A model generated the notes under the pieces. That model was given only the letters and a program-made list of their open reading frames with translations. It ran no database searches and had not been told where the DNA came from. This document shows positions 1 through 12,395 of a DNA stretch of 64,000 nucleotides, one piece after another. Source of the DNA: Corythucha ciliata (Eukaryota > Arthropoda > Insecta > Hemiptera > Tingidae); assembly GCA_038030265.1 (NCBI GenBank), contig CM075941.1, positions 44,578,164-44,642,163 of the forward strand, given 5' to 3'. Numbering within the stretch: position 1 is the first letter of the stretch; the number at the start of each line of letters is the position of its first letter. The translations under genes and the position numbers were made by a program.

Positions 1-1225
1 GAAATGTCCTGACCACAAAATTAATGCTCCAACCACAAAATGCTCTAACCACTAATCGCTTTAACCTCAAAATCCTCCAACCACGAAACGCTCCGACTAC
101 AAAACGCTCTAACCACAAAATACTCTAATCACATGATGGTCCAAGCACAAAATTCTTTAACCACAAAATGCTCTAACCGTTAAATGCCTTAACTACAAAA
201 CGATCTAACCACGAAAATATGCTCTATCCTCAGAGCGCTGTAACCACAAAATGCTCCAACCACAAAATGCTCCAACCACTAAATGCTCTAACCACAAAAT
301 GCTCCAACCACGAAACGCTCTAACCACAAAATGATCCAACAAAAAAATGCTATAACCACAAATTGCTCTAACCTCAAATAGCTCTAATTACAAAACGCTC
401 TAACCACAAAATGCTCCAACCACGAAACGCTCTAACCACAAAATGCTGCAACCACAAAATTCTCTAACCTCAAAATGCCCTAACCACAAAATTAATGCTC
501 TAACCACTAATCGCTTTAACCTCAAAATGCTCTAATTACAAAACGCTCTAACCACAAAATGCTCCAACCACGAAACGCTCTAACCACAAAATGCTCCAAC
601 CACAAAACGATCTAACCACATGACAATCCAACCACAAAATTCTTTAACCACAAAATGCTCCAACCACGAAACGCTCTAACCACAAAATGATCCAACAACA
701 AAATGCTATAACCACAAATTGCTCTAACCTCAAATAGCTCTAATTACAAAACGCTCTAACCACAAAAAACTCTAACCACGAAACGTTCTAATCACAAAAT
801 GCTCCAACTACAAAATGCTCTAACCTCAAAATGCTCTAACCACAAAATGCTCTAATCACAAAACGCTTCAACTACAAAATGCTGCAACCACAAAATTCTC
901 CAACCTCGAAATGCCCTAACCACAAAATTAATGCTCTAACCACTAATCGCTTTAACCTCAAAATGCTCTAATTACAAAACGCTCTAACCACAAAATGCTC
1001 TAATCACAAGATGATCCAACCACAAAATTCTCTAATCACAAAATGCTCTAACCTCAAAATGCCCCAACCACAAAATAAATGAACCACACAAATTTCGAAC
1101 CACAGAAAGCAGCAACCGTAAAATGTGCGCAAGAGAAAGCTCTAACCCCAAAAACGTCTATCCCAGAATGGGCTAACCACGAAAAGCCCTGACCACAAAA
1201 AGTCTAACCACAGAAAAACACCCGA
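1..1225. repeat. Satellite A, ~16-bp minisatellite array
   Basis: Tandem copies of a 15-17 bp unit close to CTCTAACCACAAAATG, with frequent variants (CCAACC, AACCTC, AATTAC, ACGAAACG). The array is also organised at a higher level: a variant string around 331-340 recurs at 687, and one at 481 recurs at 917, so blocks of roughly 356 and 436 bp have been duplicated. The array decays between 1080 and 1225. It lies in, or beyond, the last visible intron of the katanin gene. The same unit occurs on the opposite strand at 6.6-7.1, 10.7-11.1 and 17.0-18.1 kb. Confidence 0.95.
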
Positions 1226-1397
1226 CATACACGTACATTTTAAGAAAGTATCTGAAAATTGACGAATATGACGGTTTTTATTAATTTTTCACTGTTGATT
1301 TATCAGGCTATGTTCACGTGCATCTTCATTCCAAGGATAAAATCATTATTATGCCCAATATCTTTTTTTTTTTTTTTTTTTTTTTTTGATATGTAGG

Positions 1398-1536
1398 TGT
1401 AGCAGAATCCGGGACAAATTACGTCCCGGGGGGGACCCTGTCCGGGACAAAATTACCCGAACCGGGGGGGGGGGACCTTGTCCGAGACAAAATTACCCCA
1501 ACCGGGACTGTCCCCGAGACGGTTGGCAACTCTAGA
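1398..1536 (-). repeat. Dispersed repeat with GTCCCGG motifs
   Basis: Read on the minus strand it begins GTTGCCAACCGTC and ends CCCGGATTCTGCT, with three internal copies of a module containing TAATTTTGTC followed by a C-run. The same beginning and end occur on the plus strand at 49171-49295, and the end alone at 16631-16675. A run of about 18 T precedes it at 1370-1387. It is probably a short non-autonomous element; no coding capacity is seen. Confidence 0.7.
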
Positions 1537-3807
<2,271 letters not shown>

Positions 3808-3814
3808 CACAACT

Positions 3815-4230
3815 GGGGAAGACAAGAAAAACAAAAAGAAATTTAAAACAAATTGGCGTGTATCATAAAATGGGAAGTGGGATGGATTTGGAATGCACAC
3901 CAGGCGTTGTTGAAGCAATCACGGCTACTGGGATGTTACAGTGCGAAAGAACGTTTTTGAGCTAGCTCTTATCAAACGGTGGCATGAGCTCTTGTTAATT
4001 TGAGCGGAGGAAAACCCTGAATCACAAGCCTTTAACAAAGTCAAGTTGGGAATCATGGCCTTTGGGATCGCCAGGTGGGAGAGTCCCTGGAGGGGGGGGG
4101 GATTCGCCTACAGTAATTCCATGCTGGACCATTCCAGGTTTGCCAGATCCGGCTCTCATGGGCGTAGCTCTGGACAGAAAAGTGGGAGGCATTTCGTATT
4201 CCCCTGAACCCTCGAGCATATTAATATATT
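3815..4230. other. Katanin 5' flank, no gene recognised
   Basis: Upstream of the first visible coding exon of the katanin gene. A pyrimidine-rich stretch and an AG at 3814-3813 look like a splice acceptor, so a leader exon or promoter may lie here. A 65-codon proline- and glycine-rich frame (4219-4022, minus) has no splice or homology support. Confidence 0.35.
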
Positions 4231-6265
4231 TGTAATTATATTCGAGAAAACGCCAATTCGCGATTTCTTGGTTTAACTTCGCGTGGCTGAAATTGTGAAA
4301 AAGCGTAAATTCGGGGCTAAACTGAGAAAAAGCGCTAATTCGCTGCTAAAACGGAGAAAACCCGCTAAATCATCATGGATAAATGTGAAAAAGTCGCTAA
4401 TTTGGTGCTAAACTTACGAACAAGCGTTAATTCGTAGCTCTAAATGATGAAAACAATGCTAATTCACTACAGAAGTTGAGGCAATAAAACGCTAGTTCGT
4501 AATTAAATGGGAAGACATCGCTAAATCACTGCGAAAATTGAAACAGCACTAATTCAAGGCTTAAATGGAGACTAAGAGCCGATTAGTGGTTTTCGGAGGC
4601 AACTTCATGGCTAAAATAGAGAAAAATCGCTAATTCTCTGCAGAAATTGAGAAAAAGCGCTAATTCGTGCCTTAATGGAAAGACATCGATAATGCGCTGT
4701 TAAAATTCACTCATTTTGAGTGTCGCGGAATGGAATAAATGGCCAAACTGGAAATGCGCTCTCTAGAAGAAAATAGAAAACCGACGCAAAATTGATACAC
4801 ACAGAGAAATTGACTAAGGCCCACGACGACCACATGGGTTTAAAGTTCCGTTTAGCCCTAAGTTGAGCTTAAGAGCTTACACCACAATCGTGATTTAGCA
4901 TTTTGTATAGGTACAAAATCGATTAAACCTGTAACAACGCTTAAACGGATATTGTCGACCCTGCCCTAAACGCCCGCCGATTTTTTCGCTCTGAAAATAA
5001 TCACATTGACTATTCACAACCTAAAATTGGCGAATCTGAATCAGATCACTCTAAAAATGGCTAAACTGCGACGATTCGCGTCTTGAAAATGCCAAAACAG
5101 ATTACTCACGTCCTGAAAATATCCCCCCTTGGCTCTGCTCGCCTTAAAATGGGCAAATCTGACTCTAAATCACCCTTAAAATTGCTAAACTGACGATTCG
5201 CACCTTGAAAATGCCTAAAAGAGACGATATTATTCACGGAACTATCCTCGCCTTAAAATTGGGAAATCTGACACAGTAGCCAAACTGGCCATTCGCTCAT
5301 TAAAAACTTATCAACAAACGATTCGTTGAAAAATAGCCATAAGGCCTTGAAAATTGAGGAACGACGTCGGCGTATTGAAGTACTCGCGCTGAACAGTTCC
5401 TTACCCTGGGCAGAATCCCAAGAACCGCCACAGTCGCAATTGCAATGACGATCTTTGAAACTTGAATAGCGAATTCACCCTCGCATAGCTAGGGTAGCCA
5501 ACCATCCCGGGGTAAACTGCTAATTCACTAAAAAGGTAAAAAATAGCTGACGCGGCAAAAATTGCTAACACGGGATGAAAACGCTACCTACTTTTTAGCT
5601 GCTAAAATTGAGAGAAAGTGCTAATTCGCTTTTCAAATTGAGGAAAATCGCTAATTCGTGGATATAGTGTAGAAAAACTCTATTTAGCGGCTAAAATACA
5701 AAAAAAACAACAATTTTCGGCTGTAATTGAAAATTCACCCATCCATGGCATCTCTGAAGGCAACTTCTGGGCTAAAACTGAGGAAAAGCGCTTCCATAGC
5801 TAGAAGTGAAAACAAACTCATAATGCAGGGCGAACAAGTTTTGAAAACCCGCTAATTTGCAGCTAGTATATGGAGATGAATCACTAACGCAACTAAAATT
5901 AAGAAAATCTCTGATTTGTAGCTGAAATGGAGAAAACCACTAATTAACGGGATGAAAACGCTACTTTGCCGCTAAAATTGAGGGAAAGTGCTAATTTCAC
6001 GGCTAACGTTCGCTGATTAAGTGTAGAAAAAGCTGTAGCAGCAAAAATTTCAATTCTTGGCTGTAATTGAAAACACGCCAGTTCTCGGCTTCTGTAGGCA
6101 AAGTTGCATTGCGCAATTTTAGCCAAAAGGCTAAAATGAAATGGAGAATAAGCGCAAATTCGTGGCAAAAGGTGCAAAAAATGCTTCGGCATAAACGCTA
6201 TAATTGGCGGATGGGATGTAGAAATAGCGCTAATTCCTGGCTAAATTAAGGGGAAATCCGTAGTT
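4231..6265. repeat. Satellite B array (with an inverted satellite C block)
   Basis: Degenerate tandem copies of a ~28-31 bp unit. In this orientation it reads roughly GAGAAAAAGCGCTAATTCG followed by CGGCTAAAATT. Copies differ by many substitutions and indels, so the array is old. The non-unit segment CTGAAGGCAACTTC...GGCT is embedded near 4590, 5755 and 6085. Positions about 4975-5480 are instead satellite C in reverse orientation. No gene is present; open frames here are by-products of the repeat. Confidence 0.9.
4975..5480 (-). repeat. Satellite C block, reverse orientation
   Basis: Units of the form AATTGGCCAAACTGACGAT / TCGCGCCTTGAAAAT are the reverse complement of the satellite C array at 8.4-10.2 kb. 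The block is embedded between satellite B segments. It ends near a short relative of the GTCCCGG repeat (GTAGCCAACCATCCCGGGG, about 5492-5512). Confidence 0.75.
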
Positions 6266-6287
6266 TAACGGTGTTAAAATTAAAACG

Positions 6288-6425
6288 GTATGCCAAGTCG
6301 TTCCTTGAAATTTCCTCGACTCCAACCTTCCTCACAAACTGTAGAATCACATGTTATTTAATAATTTTTCCACTTTGTGAGGGAGCTTTGAGGTTGAGGA
6401 AAATTCGAGGAACGACTTGGCATAC
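6288..6425. mobile_element. Foldback MITE, copy 1
   Basis: A 138-bp imperfect palindrome. The left end GTATGCCAAGTCGTTCCT and the right end AGGAACGACTTGGCATAC are exact inverted repeats, and pairing continues with mismatches for about 50 bp per arm, leaving a short AT-rich centre. A second copy in the opposite orientation is at 43227-43363. It is too short to encode protein, so if mobile it depended on a transposase from elsewhere. No clear target-site duplication is seen. The hairpin could also be transcribed and folded. Confidence 0.85.
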
Positions 6426-6434
6426 GGGCCCAAG

Positions 6435-6490
6435 CGGCCTCGTAGAGATTCCCGCCCTGACCACCAGTAGGTGTAGGCCCGCCAGTGCAT
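6435..6490 (+). repeat. Short dispersed repeat, also at 27.9 kb
   Basis: The string GGCCTCGTAGAGATTCCCGCC...GTGTAGG-CCGCCAGTG recurs with substitutions at about 27927-27980. It follows the MITE directly but is not part of it, because the second MITE copy lacks it. Nature unknown. Confidence 0.5.
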
Positions 6491-6589
6491 CTGATTTGCC
6501 AAAATATTTACGGGTTCACTGTGTTTGTTTTGTTCAAACCGAAGAACGTTTTTCCGTAAGGCTTCTGGCGGTTAGAACATTTTTGGGCT

Positions 6590-7080
6590 GCTGGCGTTGG
6601 TCTTTTTTGGTTTTGTGCTTCACTTTTTCTTTGGTTGAACTTTTTGTGGTTTGAGGTGTTTGTATTTCGAGCTTTTTGGGGTCCAAGCTTTTATGGTTGG
6701 CACATATTTGTTTAGAGGCTTTTGTGGTTAGAGCTTTCTGTTGTTGGAGCGTTTTGTTACTTGCGCATTTTAGAGTTGCTGTTGCTGCTTTCTGTGGTTC
6801 ATTTATTTTGCGGTTAGAGCATTCTTGAGTAGCAGTTTTCGACGTTTAATCTCTCTGGGTTCAAGTTTTTGTGGTTCACTTTTTCTCTGGTTATATTTTT
6901 TGCGATTAGGGCTGGTTACGAAGGGTTTTTTTGCGATTCAACATTTTTGGGAACCAACTCTTTGTTGTTAAAGCATTTCGTGGTTAGATCATTTTGCGGT
7001 TAGAGCATTCTGTGGTTAGAGTATTTTGTGGTTACAGCATTTTGAGGTAAATACATTTTGCAAATACCGCTTGATCTTTT
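6590..7080 (-). repeat. Satellite A, degenerate, reverse orientation
   Basis: Units such as TTTTGTGGTTAGAGCAT are the reverse complement of the 1-1225 array. Copies are strongly diverged in 6590-6960 and clearer from 6960 onward. It ends at a GGCGGATTTAAGGGGGGGGGG segment (7090-7110). Confidence 0.8.
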
Positions 7081-7089
7081 GGGGGCATT

Positions 7090-7110
7090 GGCGGATTTAA
7101 GGGGGGGGGG
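7090..7110 (+). repeat. GGCGGATTTAAG plus G10 tract
   Basis: One of several short segments in which GGCGGAT(T/C) or GGGGCGTAG is followed by a long G run. Others are near 15326, 31757, 41640, 48995 and 54820. They look like ends of a short dispersed element family. Confidence 0.5.
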
Positions 7111-7209
7111 CTGTAGGGACTAATCCAACGGGACTTTACGTCCAACTACCATAACGTGTCGTGGACGAGAGCACACACTTTACTTTTTTACACGTGATTT
7201 TTATTATTT

Positions 7210-8095
7210 TTACTGAAATTGACAGTGAATTGAAAGTGACAGTCTAGGGTGAAATTGGCGAATTCGAGGACGAAATTGACAGTTTAAAGGATGAAATTGG
7301 GAGTTTTAGGACGACATTGATAGTTTTGACAACGAAATTTACAATTTCCTGGACAAAATGGAAAGTTTCAGAAAGGAATTGACTGTTTCCCGAACAAATG
7401 CAAGTTGATAGTTTCCAGGACGCAATTGACAGTTTTGAATGATTCTAGAACGAAATTGAAGTTTTGAACGACGAAATTGACAGTTTCTAGTACTCTACTG
7501 TTCCGCTGAAGGGGCTTAAAAACCGTCAGTTTCCGAAATCCCTTGACACAGTTTCTAGGAAGAAATTGACAGATTCAAGGGCGAAATTGGCAGTTTTAGA
7601 ATGATATCGGTATAGCTTTGACAACGAAATTGACAGTTTTGAATGACGAAATTGACCTTCATAGGACAAAATTGACAGTGTTAGATCGATAATGATAGTT
7701 TCAGCTAGAAATTTACAGTCCCCAGGACGAAATTGACAATTTTTGAGATAACATTGACAGTTATTTATGACAAAATAGACAGTTTCTCGGGTGAAATTGA
7801 CAATTCCCTGGCCGAAATTGACAGTTTACGGGACGGAATTGTTTTGATAGTTTTAAGAACTCGACTGTTTCAGGTGAAGGGGCCCAAAAATCTCATGTTG
7901 TGAGCCCGAATGTCCTGCTGCTGAATCTCGAAATCAAGTTTTGTTTTCTTCTGTTACGTTGGAGGAAATTGATAGATTCCAAGTCAAGACTATCAGTTTC
8001 TGGGGCGAAATTAAGAGTTTTGTAAAGACGAAATTATCAGTTTTAAGGACGAAATTGACAGCTCGACCGAAACTGACAGTTGCCAAGGGAGGAAT
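7210..8095 (+). repeat. Satellite D array
   Basis: Tandem units built on GACGAAATTGACAGTTT, often preceded by TTTTAGGA or TTTCTAGGA, with an irregular period of about 20-30 bp. The unit shares the TTTTAGGNCG-AATTG core with satellite C, which follows it. No gene. Confidence 0.85.
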
Positions 8096-8379
8096 TAAGA
8101 AAATCCATGCGGTCTGAAACCCGAATTCCCTTCAGTGACTGAGTTTGCTGTTTTTAGAGCCTGACTATTTGTTTTGGTGTAGGCATTTTTAAGGCACGAA
8201 TGGTCAATCTGGCCATTATTGGGACGCGAGAGGTCGTTTTCAAGGCGCGAATCTGTCAGTATAGCCATTTGGGGGAGGGGGGCATGAATTTTGTCAATAC
8301 GACCAGCAGCTAGGGCTTGTTCTACCACTTTCCCTAACGCTTTCCAAAGAGCGCGAATGACCAGTTTGACCATTTTTAG

Positions 8380-10190
8380 ACCGAAACTTTGAAGATTGAA
8401 ATTTATAATGCGTTCGGTTGTTTCAGAGCATGAATCGTCAGTTCAGCCATTTACAATGGTTCGGAATGGCTTTTTTGGCCATTCTCAAGGTGCACATCGT
8501 CATTTTAGGCATTTCTAAGGCGCGAATCGTCATTTTAGGCATTTTTAGGGCGTGAGTAGTCCGTTTGACTATTTCCAGGGGACGAATCGTCCGTAAAGTC
8601 AATTTTACGGTGCGAACGGTTAGTTCAGCAAATTTTTCGAATGGTTTGAACGAGCAAAAATTTGTTTTTGGCGCAGTGAAATCCGTGAAATTGCTTTTTT
8701 AGGTCCAACCAGCAGCAAGTCACATTAGACATTTTAATGGCACGAAACGCAAACTATTTGTTCTACTATTTTTAGGGCATACATCGTCTGCATTTTAAGC
8801 CATTTTCTAGGCAAGGTGGCTCAGTTTGTCCATTTTTCACTAAGAATGGTAAGTTTCACCATTTTACTGGCACGAATTAGCACATTCAGCCATTTTTATG
8901 AGTGATTTGCCAATCAAGCTATTTTATAGCAATTTATAGTTTCAAATCAAATCAAAAAGTGTATCCAGTCCATGTAGCTAACGCTGTTGGTGGGGGGGAG
9001 GGGTTCAGTGGGGACGGCCCATGCTCGGTGCCCAATCGCAAGTGGCCAGTTTGTCGCTTGAAGGGCGCAAAAATAGCCCTGTTTGGTCATTTTTTGGGTA
9101 CAGAAAGTCACTTTGAAGGCGCGAATCGTCTGTTTAGCCTCTGTAGAGCACAAACGATCAGTAAGGCCATTTTTAGACCGTGAATCGCTGGTACGAGTTG
9201 AGTATGCCATTTACAGGGCGTAAATAGCCAGTTTTTAAGGACAGGATCGTCAGTTTAGACATTTTCAAGGTGTGAAGACTCAGTATGGCTATTTCTGACG
9301 CGCGAATGGCCAATTTTGACATTTTCAGGACATGAATCATCTGCTTAGGGACTTTCAAGGTGAGAATTGTCAGTTTAACCATTCATCGTAGGCCACATAG
9401 AGTCAGTTTTACCAATTTTATAGGGCGTAAATAGCCAGTTTGGCAATTTGAACGCTGCCAGTATGGCCATTCCTAGGGCATGAATCCGTCAATATAGTCC
9501 ATTGTATGTTACGAACTCAGTTTTGACATTTTCATTGCGTGAATTATTAGTTTAACCATTTAGAGAACGCAAACAGTCAGTTAGGTATACCATTTAAGGT
9601 GCGAATAGTGCCATTTCTAGGGCGCAAATTGTCAGCATAGTCATTTATAGAGAGTGAATAGCCAGTGTGATATTTTCAGGGCATGAATCGTCAGTTTTTC
9701 CATTTTAAAGTCGGTTGGGCCATTTATAATAAACAGTTTTGTCTGTTTATTCTGTTCTGCAGTCAGTCAGTTTTGCTTTTTTAAGGACGCAATTAGTCCC
9801 GTCAAGCCAACGCCCGAATGGTCAGTTTGGGCAATCTTGGCGCGCAAATGGTTGTTTTTGGAATATTTAGGGCAGGAATTGTCTGTTTAGGGATTTGCGG
9901 AGCGTGAATTGTTAGTTTGCCCATTTTTAGAGCACGTTACGTCAGCTTGGCCACTTTTAGAGCGGGAAACGCTAGTTTTAGCTAGTTGTAGCTCGTGAAT
10001 GGAAGATTTAGCCAGTTTCATAGCGGGATTCAATGATCTTTTCAAGCATTTTCAGGGCTGCACGAAGTCCATTGGGCTTTTTTTAGAGCGGTAATTGCCA
10101 GTTTGGCAATTTTTAAGGCGTTTTAAGGTGGGAATAGGCAGTGAATTGATAGCAAGCCATTTTTATTAGAGCGAAGGACACAATTTCATA
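8380..10190 (+). repeat. Satellite C array
   Basis: Tandem ~29-31 bp units of the type GCGCGAATCGTCAGTTT followed by GGCCATTTTTAG. Identity between neighbouring copies is modest. The region at 8096-8380 is a transition with a few C-like units. A short G-rich insertion sits at 8992-9000. Open frames across it follow the repeat and are not genes. Confidence 0.88.
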
Positions 10191-10229
10191 AGCCTCTCCC
10201 TTGACTAAATCTTGGATCCGCGTCTGGAC

Positions 10230-10620
10230 CCTGCGATATTTTGTTTTTAAAAACAGCCAGAGCCATGAAATTTCTCTTTAAAATGAGCCAGTACGTTCAT
10301 TTATCCTTTAAAAAGATGTGTGAAATCCCGTTAATTTGGCTTGTCTTAAGGGAGCCAGCCCCACGAAATTGGTTTCTGACCTACGAAATCCGACAAATTT
10401 GGTCTCAAAAAGTGCCAAACCGGCAAATTTGATTATTGAAGTAGCCAAAACCACGAAATTGGGTTTTGCTGCGTGTTCAATCCGTGATATTTGGTCATCG
10501 AAACTCTCTAATGAGCGGAATTGCATTCATGAAGAGTCAACCCAGTGCAAATTGGCTTTTTAAGGAGTCAATTCTGTGACATTGGCTTTTTGAGCGAGGA
10601 AAACCTTCAAAATTCGTTCT
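10230..10620 (-). repeat. Satellite E, reverse orientation
   Basis: Units such as GCCAAAACCACGAAATTGG are the reverse complement of the 11.6-12.4 kb array. About a dozen diverged copies are seen. 10621-10735 holds no recognisable unit apart from a segment ending TTAAATCCGCTCCTG, like the GGCGGATTTAAG family in reverse. Confidence 0.75.
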
Positions 10621-10734
10621 GAGAGCAATAATCCACAAAATTTGGAATTTGACTTGATCTGCGAGAGGTGGGGGGACGGATTATGAGCTCAGGGCTAAGC
10701 CCCTCTAAACATTTTACCTTAAATCCGCTCCTGT

Positions 10735-11065
10735 TTGAGAGTTCAAGCTTTTTGTGGTTTGAGGACTTTGTGGTGAGAGCTTTTTGAGGATAGAGCTTTT
10801 GAAGTTAGAGCTTCAGCTTCGAGCTTTCTGCCGTCCGTGTTTTTGTAGTTCAATTTTTTCACGGTTCAACGTTTATGTGACCAGATTTCTCCCCGGTTAG
10901 AGTTTTTTGTGGTCAATGCTTTTTTTGATTAGATCTTTTTGGGGTACTTACAGCTTTCTGTGGTTATAGCTTTTAGGGGTTCATGGTTTTTTGTACTTTA
11001 ATGTTCTCTTTTTTTGGGTTAGGAAACTTTTTGTGAATTGAGCTTCTTGTGGTTCGAGTTGTTTG
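10735..11065 (-). repeat. Satellite A relic, reverse orientation
   Basis: Strongly diverged copies of TTTTTGTGGTTAGAGCTT. It grades into unique sequence at about 11070. Confidence 0.65.
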
Positions 11066-11069
11066 TGCT

Positions 11070-11572
11070 AAAGCGCGTGACGACGCCTCAATTTGATTCG
11101 CGGCTGATTTTGGACTTTAAACTTTTGTCCCGATGTGGTCAAATTTCGAGTTGGCAACCCTTCGCCCTACCCTATAACGTTTATAATTCGCTCTCTGCGT
11201 GCAGGCCTATAGTTACGGTGACCAGAGGTCCTGCTTTTGTAAGGACAGTACTTCTTTTCAGGTCATAGTCCTGTGGTGGTCCTTTGCTTTTCTCGAAAGG
11301 ACCCTAAAAGGTTCTTCTTTCAAAACAGGGCACTTTCTGATGGGAGCCTGAAGGACCTCGTGAAGAAAAATATACTGTACCGAAATAATAATAGTCCAGG
11401 AGCCCACCGTATGAAAAATCCGGGTCATTTGATCGTGTCTGGACCTGCACAGTACGTTTTTTATGATCTAGGAGGTGACACTTCTGAGATCGCCAGACAT
11501 TTTCTGCGGAACAGGGTCGCACACCAGGGCTAGAGCTGCGGGCGAACTCCCATTTGGAACTCTCCTACACTG
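11070..11572. other. Unique sequence, no gene recognised
   Basis: About 500 bp lacking satellite units, with no frame or splice pattern that I can support. The segment near 11147-11165 (GAGTTGGCAACCC) recalls the end of the GTCCCGG repeat but is too short to assign. Confidence 0.4.
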
Positions 11573-11574
11573 TT

Positions 11575-12395
11575 TTGGATCCTCCGGAATCCAATTTCGT
11601 GTTTCGGCTTTTTCGAACCCCAATTTTTTGTTTTCGCTCCTCCAAATGCCAATTTCGTGTTTTGGCTCTTTCAAAACCCAATTTTGTGTTTTGGCTCTTT
11701 CGAAAGCCAATTTCGTGTTTTGGCCCCTTCAAAAGTCTATTTCACGATACGGCTCTTTCGAAAGCCAATTTCATGTTTGGGCTCATCAAATGCTATAGTT
11801 GAACCACATTCTAATGGCACAAAACAATCAATGAAACCAATTTGTTTAACATGTGACACCTACGGTTCGTGTCCATCTGAAAATTTTGTTTAAAAATTCC
11901 ATTAGAGTTTGGTAGAGTTATAATTACCCGTTCTGCCTCCATTGAAAGCCAATTTTGTGTTTTGGCTCCTTCAAATGCCTATTTTGTGTTTTTGATCCTT
12001 CAAAAGCCAATTTCGTGTTTTTGCTTTGGATCCTCCTGAAGCCAATTTCGTGTTTTAGCTTTTTCAAAACCCAATTTTTTATTTTCTGCTTTTGCTGTGC
12101 TTCTCAAAATGCCAATTTCGTATTTCGGCTCCTACAAAAGCAAATTTCGTGTTTCGGCTCCTTCATAAGCCAATTTGTGTTTTGGCTTCTTCAAAAGCCA
12201 ATTTCGTGTCTTGGCACCTTCAAAAGCCAATTTCGTGTTTTGGCCCCTTCAAAAGTCAATTTAATGTCTTTGGCACCTTCGAAAGCCAATTTCGTGTTTC
12301 GGCTCCATCAAATGTCAATTATGGGTTTTAGCTCCTTCGAACGCCAATTTTGTGTTTTGGCTCATTCAAAAGCCACTTTTGTGTTTTGGCAATTT
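11575..12395 (+). repeat. Satellite E array
   Basis: Tandem ~29-bp units of the form CCAATTTCGTGTTTTGGCT followed by CCTTCAAAAG. About 25 copies occur in two blocks (11575-11790 and 11950-12395), separated by about 160 bp of other sequence. Because the period is not a multiple of three, all three frames stay open for long stretches and give repetitive FVFWLLQKPISCFG-like translations; these are artefacts of the repeat. Confidence 0.9.

Noticed and set aside
1..1225. A CRISPR array
   Set aside because: Units are ~16 bp with no unique spacers of constant length, no cas genes, and the DNA is clearly eukaryotic.
4022..4219. Proline/glycine-rich 65-codon frame upstream of katanin, minus strand
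   Set aside because: No homology recognised, no splice partner, contains a G-run; could not be supported as an exon.
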